Positions 6,853 to 7,456 of a stretch of DNA of 7,456 nucleotides are shown here, one piece after another; position 1 is the stretch's first letter; every line of letters starts with the position of its first letter. Origin of the DNA: an uncultured Mesorhizobium sp. (lineage in GTDB: Bacteria; Pseudomonadota; Alphaproteobacteria; Rhizobiales; Rhizobiaceae); NCBI GenBank assembly GCA_950071955.1, contig CATMOC010000170.1, positions 1 to 7,456 on the forward strand, in the 5' to 3' direction. Under the pieces are notes generated by a model. That model was not told where the DNA came from and searched no databases. It saw nothing but the letters and a program-made list of their open reading frames with translations. The position numbers were made by a program, and so were the translations under genes.

Positions 6853-7048
6853 AACAGGCAATTTTTCGCCGCGCGCCATCTCTCGCCCACGGATTGTCAC
6901 GAGGATCGGAGACTGCAAGCAAATTTTAACCACATTTATCCATCTTCTCTCAATCGTTCTACGAAGAAGGGGACAATCCGGAAGTCACGCATTCGCCGCC
7001 GCTCGCCGGCGCGATGACATTTGCGAGATTTTCCGGCTTGGCGTGTTC
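6853..7048. other. Intergenic region without a recognisable gene
   Basis: About 196 bases separate the cyclotransferase gene from the next open frame. There is no clear hairpin terminator after 6852, only TTTTT at 6862-6866 without a preceding stem. Bases 6916-6953 are conspicuously AT-rich for this genome and include TTTTAACCACATTTATCC. TTGTCA at 6894-6899 resembles a -35 box but has no matching -10 at normal spacing. The region probably holds the promoter of the gene at 7049, but I cannot place it. Confidence 0.4.
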
Positions 7049-7456
7049 GTGAGTAAAGTCGTTCGTCGGCGGGATACGCCCAAACTGCTGGGTTCGTTGC
7101 TGATCGCTTGCGTCGGCCCCGCCTTCGTCGGCGCGGCTGCGTGCGGCGTCGCGGCCATGGTTGCGGTGAGCAGTTCCTTTGCTTTCGGATCGCTGCATTT
7201 TCTGCCCAAGCCCCAGTTCCATGCTGCCGACAGGATGACCGTACGTCTTGTGGATCAGCGTGACGGGGCGGGCAAGGCGCCGAGGCTGCTCGCCGCAATG
7301 TCGCAATCCAGGGATGGCAACGCTGCTGGTCGCGGCAAGACCGCTCGCATTGCGGCCCATGCCGAAGGAGTGGATGCCCTCGGTCGCGCCGCGAGCTTCG
7401 ACGATGTCGTCAGGCAGGCCGGATTGACGACCGAAAGGATGCCCAGACTCCTTAGC
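7049..7456 (+). CDS. Unidentified membrane-anchored or exported protein (start only, cut by window edge)
   Basis: From GTG 7049 the frame is open for 136 codons to the last base, with no stop inside the window. The start of the protein looks like a signal anchor: a basic stretch (KVVRRRDTPK, residues 3-12), then about 34 mainly hydrophobic and small residues (13-46), LLGSLLIACVGPAFVGAAACG and onward, then a hydrophilic region from about residue 52. This pattern is hard to explain by chance and favours a protein anchored in the inner membrane, or exported, with its bulk in the periplasm. The visible 136 residues show no motif I recognise. GTG 7043 is an alternative start; neither has a clear ribosome site, and the frame is open upstream past 6853. 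Minus-strand frames over the same bases lack such organisation. No function is proposed. Confidence 0.6.
   Translation, partial: MSKVVRRRDTPKLLGSLLIACVGPAFVGAAACGVAAMVAVSSSFAFGSLHFLPKPQFHAADRMTVRLVDQRDGAGKAPRLLAAMSQSRDGNAAGRGKTARIAAHAEGVDALGRAASFDDVVRQAGLTTERMPRLLS

Noticed and set aside
6926..6940. A full CtrA site (TTAA-N7-TTAA)
   Set aside because: Only the first half-site is present; the second reads TATC, matching one base of four.
6936..7360. Minus-strand open frames of about 74 to 133 codons
   Set aside because: They overlap the plus-strand frame at 7049, which has an organised signal-anchor N-terminus. The minus products are low in hydrophobic structure and show no motif.

Overview
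The window looks like ordinary chromosome of a GC-rich alphaproteobacterium, most likely of the order Hyphomicrobiales (Rhizobiales). The evidence is the high GC with strong G/C preference at third codon positions, a rhizobial-type 70-residue cold-shock protein, an RpiA beginning MDAR, and the run phosphoglycolate phosphatase / rpiA / DUF2059 protein / glutathione reductase. I recall that run as common in rhizobia but could not check it here. No tRNA, rRNA, CRISPR array, insertion sequence or phage gene is visible, and base composition is even throughout.

Layout. Bases 1-128 are the probable 3' end of a gene that begins outside the window. Its stop overlaps the probable TTG start of an EAL-domain (cyclic-di-GMP phosphodiesterase family) gene ending at 943. 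Converging on it from the right, with 18 bases between the stops, is a beta-hydroxyacid dehydrogenase (962-1867, minus). A Rho-independent terminator (1972-1997) separates this from a cold-shock gene (2092-2304, minus), whose leader can form a hairpin. Next comes gph (2508-3197, minus). A 171-base divergent gap leads to rpiA (3369-4067, plus) and, 18 bases on, an exported DUF2059 protein (4086-4643). A strong terminator (4664-4691) closes that unit. Glutathione reductase gor (4812-6203) follows, and four bases later a gamma-glutamylcyclotransferase-like gene (6208-6852). After about 200 bases without a recognisable gene, a further open frame with a GTG start (7049) runs off the right edge. It encodes a membrane-anchored or exported protein that I do not recognise.

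Function. The genes are mostly housekeeping. RpiA interconverts pentose phosphates, and Gph removes 2-phosphoglycolate. Gor regenerates reduced glutathione using NADPH, and the adjoining cyclotransferase-like protein may act on gamma-glutamyl compounds, so these two form a plausible glutathione-turnover pair. The EAL protein belongs to second-messenger signalling and the cold-shock protein to RNA chaperoning.

I see no convincing new biological system. The points most worth a second look are the unfinished gene at the right edge, the unusual substrate loop of the dehydrogenase, the EAL protein's lost motif arginine, and the gor/cyclotransferase pairing.
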